Source: VXYL01 sp965203685
Lineage (GTDB): Bacteria; Pseudomonadota; Gammaproteobacteria; Pseudomonadales; Azotimanducaceae
Direction of reading: 5' to 3'
DNA: 64,000 nucleotides
NCBI GenBank assembly: GCA_965203685.1
Contig: OZ241908.1
Span: 5,394,001-5,458,000 of the forward strand
Part shown: one piece after another, positions 61,682 to 64,000 of the stretch
How positions within the stretch are numbered: position 1 is the first letter of the stretch
How the letters are laid out: the number at the start of each line of letters is the position of its first letter
Position numbers and translations under genes: made by a program
The notes under the pieces: generated by a model
Seen by the model: the letters and a program-made list of their open reading frames with translations, nothing else
Told to the model about the DNA's origin: nothing
Database searches by the model: none

Positions 61682-62533
61682 CTACTCGACGTTCTGCACT
61701 TGTTCGCGCATCTGCTCGATCACGACCTTGAGGTCCACCGCGAGGCGCGCGGCGTCGGGAAGGATCGACTTGGCAGCGAGGGTGTTCGCTTCACGACCGA
61801 GTTCCTGCATCAGGAAATCGAGACGCCGGCCGCAGGGCTCGTCGCCGGCCAGGCTGGTGCGCGCTTCGCCGACGTGTATCTCCAGTCGATCCAACTCCTC
61901 CGCAACATCGGCCTTGTTAACGAGCAAGGCCACTTCCTGTTCCAGTCGGCCTTCGTCCACAGCCTCGGTCAAGGCCTGCACGCGGTCGAGCAAACGGTCG
62001 CGCAGGTAGCCACCTTGGCCGGCGAGCAAGGCGCGAACCGCTGCCACGATGCGTTCGACCTCGGCCAACCGCTCCCCGAGCAAGGCGGCCAGGTTCGTAC
62101 CTTCACTGGCACGGTGCTCCACGAGGTCATCGAGTGCCGCCACGAAGCCCTTGATCGCGGAATCCTTGATGGCATCAATGTCGTCGCCGAGGTCCATCAG
62201 TACGCCCGGGAAGCGCATCAGATCCAGCGGATTCACCGGGCCGATCGACTCGCTTGGCGCTTGACCGCGAATCGCCTCGACGGTCGCGAGAAGATGCTCA
62301 ACGGCCTTGGCATTGACCTGCGGTGTGATCTCGGCGGTCGCCAACTTGCACGTCGCGTCCACCTTGCCACGTCGTATGCGCCGCAGTGCCAATTCCCGCA
62401 ACCGGCGTTCGAGATCGCGGAGCTGGTCGGGTAGCCGAAAGCCCAATTCCAGGTAGCGGTGGTTGACGGATCGGATTTCCCAGCCAACCAGGGCGGAGCC
62501 GGCGCGCCCGAACGCAGTCATGCTCGCTACCAT
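61682..62533 (-). CDS. yicC: YicC family endoribonuclease-like stress protein
   Basis: This 283-residue protein starts MVASMTAFGRAG, the family's typical opening. Its N-terminal half has WEIRSVNHRYLELGFRLPDQ and RRIRRGKVDATCKL. The C-terminal block RLDFLMQELGREANTLAAKS is diagnostic (DUF1732). E. coli YicC is reported as an endoribonuclease. It is adjacent to gmk and divergent from rph, a conserved layout in Proteobacteria. Confidence 0.94.
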   Translation of the reverse strand: MVASMTAFGRAGSALVGWEIRSVNHRYLELGFRLPDQLRDLERRLRELALRRIRRGKVDATCKLATAEITPQVNAKAVEHLLATVEAIRGQAPSESIGPVNPLDLMRFPGVLMDLGDDIDAIKDSAIKGFVAALDDLVEHRASEGTNLAALLGERLAEVERIVAAVRALLAGQGGYLRDRLLDRVQALTEAVDEGRLEQEVALLVNKADVAEELDRLEIHVGEARTSLAGDEPCGRRLDFLMQELGREANTLAAKSILPDAARLAVDLKVVIEQMREQVQNVE

Positions 62534-62578
62534 CGCATCGAGGCGTAAGTGCCACCCGGCTTCGTGGAATCGCTAAGG

Positions 62579-62586
62579 ATTATAAT
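62579..62586. promoter_or_regulatory. Palindromic -10 element shared by divergent yicC and rph
   Basis: ATTATAAT is its own reverse complement and supplies TATAAT on both strands in the 122-nt yicC/rph gap. No good -35 is present on either side. It is 45 nt from the yicC start and 70 nt from the rph start. Confidence 0.5.
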
Positions 62587-62655
62587 GGCTGGCGCGACGC
62601 GCCCTTGAGGTGTCGCCTGCCCGACGAGATCCCTCCAGCATCACAAGGAGACTGC

Positions 62656-63396
62656 ATGGCCGTGCGATCTACCGGACCCGCGCGCGAGAGCGCGCGCTCG
62701 CGCCCCAGCGGTCGGGCGACCGACGAACCGCGACCCGTGACCATTACCCGCGGCTTCACCAAGCACGCTGCCGGCTCCGTCTTGATCGCCTTCGGCGACA
62801 CGAAGGTGATCTGCACGGCCAGCCTCGAAAACCAAGTCCCGCCATTCATGCGCGGCCAAGGGCGGGGGTGGATCACAGCCGAGTACGGCATGCTGCCGGC
62901 GTCTACCCATACGCGCACCGACCGGGAAGCCGCGCGCGGCAAACAGGGCGGCCGCACCGTCGAAATCCAGCGCCTGATCGGCCGGTCTCTGCGCGCCGCC
63001 GTGGATCTCGACGCCCTCGGCGAGCGCACCATCAAGATCGACTGCGATGTCCTCCAAGCCGATGGCGGCACGCGCACCGCGTCCATCACCGGCGGCTGCG
63101 TGGCGTTGGCCGACGCCGTCTCCCGGGTGGCACCCAAGGCGTTCGTCGGCTTGGTGGCATCGGTCTCGGTGGGCATCTACCGGGGAATCGGTGTCCTCGA
63201 TCTCGACTACGCCGAGGATTCCAACGCCGACACCGACATGAACGTGGTGATGATGGAGGGGCGCGGGTTCATCGAGATTCAAGGGACCGCGGAGCAGGGC
63301 GCATTCGCCCGCAGCGCTCTCGACGAACTGCTGAGTCTTGCGGAAACGGGCATTGGCGGTCTTTTCGAAGCGCAAAAGCAGGCCTTGGCCTCGTGA
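62656..63396 (+). CDS. rph: Ribonuclease PH
   Basis: RNase PH is a phosphorolytic 3' exonuclease that trims tRNA precursors. From ATG 62656 (AAGGAG just upstream) it has 246 residues. Blocks are VLIAFGDTKVICTASLENQV, GWITAEYGMLPASTHTRTDR, REAARGKQGGRTVEIQRLIG, RSLRAAVDLDALGERTIKID, and DVLQADGGTRTASITGG. RGQGRGWITAEY and the RxxxR tRNA-binding area are intact. A longer Arg/Ser N-terminal tail than usual is present. Its stop overlaps the pyrE start. Confidence 0.96.
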   Translation: MAVRSTGPARESARSRPSGRATDEPRPVTITRGFTKHAAGSVLIAFGDTKVICTASLENQVPPFMRGQGRGWITAEYGMLPASTHTRTDREAARGKQGGRTVEIQRLIGRSLRAAVDLDALGERTIKIDCDVLQADGGTRTASITGGCVALADAVSRVAPKAFVGLVASVSVGIYRGIGVLDLDYAEDSNADTDMNVVMMEGRGFIEIQGTAEQGAFARSALDELLSLAETGIGGLFEAQKQALAS

Positions 63397-64000
63397 CCCT
63401 TGGCGACCGCAGCGCGGCGCTAGCTTTCGTGGGCGAGATGATCGCTCGCAACGTGCTCGACTTCGGCGATTTCGTGCTGAAATCCGGTCGGCGCAGTCCG
63501 TACTTCTTCAACCTGGGATTGATTGCCGACGGCGAAGGGCTGAGCGTGCTCGGATCAGCCTATGCGGCCGAGGCGTTACAGCTACCGATCGTCCCCGACG
63601 TCCTGTTCGGACCGGCCTACAAGGGTATTCCAATCGCTACCGCAGCGGCCGTCGCCATGCACCGCGACCACGGGCGGGACACGGGCGCGGCCTTCAACCG
63701 CAAAGAGGCCAAGACCCACGGCGAAGGCGGCCTCCTCGTGGGTGCGCCCATGGCCGGACGCAAGGTGGCCATCGTCGACGATGTTGTCACCGACGGCACG
63801 GCAAAGCGCGAGGCCCTGGATATTGTCAGCGCGGCCGGGGGCGAGGTGGTCGGCGTGGTACTGGCGCTTGATCGCCAAGAGCCTGTCGTTGGCGGACGCG
63901 AAACCGCGGTGGAGGTTCTCGAACGGGATTTCGGGGTACCCGTGCGCTGTGTCGCGAATCTCGACGACGTGATCAGCTACCTCGACTCGCGCGACGCGTT
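63393..64000 (+). CDS. pyrE: Orotate phosphoribosyltransferase (partial, 3' end outside window)
   Basis: PyrE joins orotate to PRPP in pyrimidine synthesis. The GTG at 63393 overlaps the rph stop (GTGA). The 202 visible codons begin VTLGDRSAALAFVGEMIARN, with LKSGRRSPYFFNLG near 26, FGPAYKGIPIA near 67, FNRKEAKTHGEGG near 95 and the PRPP motif VAIVDDVVTDGTAK near 120. E. coli PyrE is 213 residues, so only about ten codons are missing. The rph-pyrE pair is conserved in gammaproteobacteria. Confidence 0.95.
   Translation, partial: MTLGDRSAALAFVGEMIARNVLDFGDFVLKSGRRSPYFFNLGLIADGEGLSVLGSAYAAEALQLPIVPDVLFGPAYKGIPIATAAAVAMHRDHGRDTGAAFNRKEAKTHGEGGLLVGAPMAGRKVAIVDDVVTDGTAKREALDIVSAAGGEVVGVVLALDRQEPVVGGRETAVEVLERDFGVPVRCVANLDDVISYLDSRDA

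Overview
This is a GC-rich stretch of bacterial chromosome, densely packed on both strands. The housekeeping blocks point to Proteobacteria, most likely an uncultured gammaproteobacterium. The right end has the order recG, spoT, rpoZ, gmk, yicC, then divergent rph and pyrE. ubiA and a rubredoxin lie nearby, and glmU-glmS sits beside galU. The accessory genes are PhyH dioxygenases, CaiB/BaiF CoA-transferase, a PQQ dehydrogenase, TRAP transport, a TonB receptor with a sulfotransferase, and several toxin-antitoxin loci. That mix suits a marine or host-associated heterotroph, but this is inference. No rRNA, tRNA, CRISPR array, transposase or phage gene was recognised.

Layout. 1-6.4 kb: SDR oxidoreductase (cut by the window edge), PhyH dioxygenase, secreted alpha/beta hydrolase, secreted GH13 amylase, second PhyH, methyltransferase. 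6.4-10 kb: PQQ/cytochrome c dehydrogenase and a DUF4143-type ATPase. 10-15.8 kb: UDP-sugar precursor genes galU, glmU and glmS, then the chaperones hsp20 and cbpA. 16-25 kb: PD-(D/E)XK-like protein, Atm1-type ABC exporter, uvrD, TRAP binding protein, an unknown secreted protein and a second DUF4143 ATPase. 25-31.5 kb: two tandem secreted paralogues coupled to a double-domain CoA-transferase, then higBA, then a broken 833-nt copy of the CoA-transferase 3' end. 31.5-35.3 kb: a translationally coupled aromatic-ring operon (HpaB-type monooxygenase, extradiol dioxygenase, FAH hydrolase). 35.3-40.7 kb: alpha/beta hydrolase, membrane protein and Xre regulator; a DUF2961 protein; then gene remnants (SMP-30, gamma-glutamyltransferase, orphan antitoxin). 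40.7-44 kb: PhoX-like protein, frameshifted aminotransferase, relic toxin-antitoxin pair. 44-50.2 kb: beta-propeller protein and TonB receptor facing a 2OG hydroxylase-like gene overlapping a TPR-sulfotransferase. 50.2-56.2 kb: vapBC, TRAP permeases overlapping ubiA, dicarboxylate symporter, rubredoxin, and a thioredoxin-TonB fusion. 56.2-64 kb: housekeeping block.

The least ordinary signals are mostly not genes. (1) Three tandem hairpins with an exact 18-nt period and a compensatory stem change lie between the thioredoxin-TonB gene and recG. (2) A family of REP-like palindromes occurs at eight loci, often paired head to head and often between convergent genes. (3) A toxin-antitoxin pair lies between an intact gene end and its broken copy. 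(4) The divergent TonB-receptor/sulfotransferase locus is the best candidate for an undescribed functional system.
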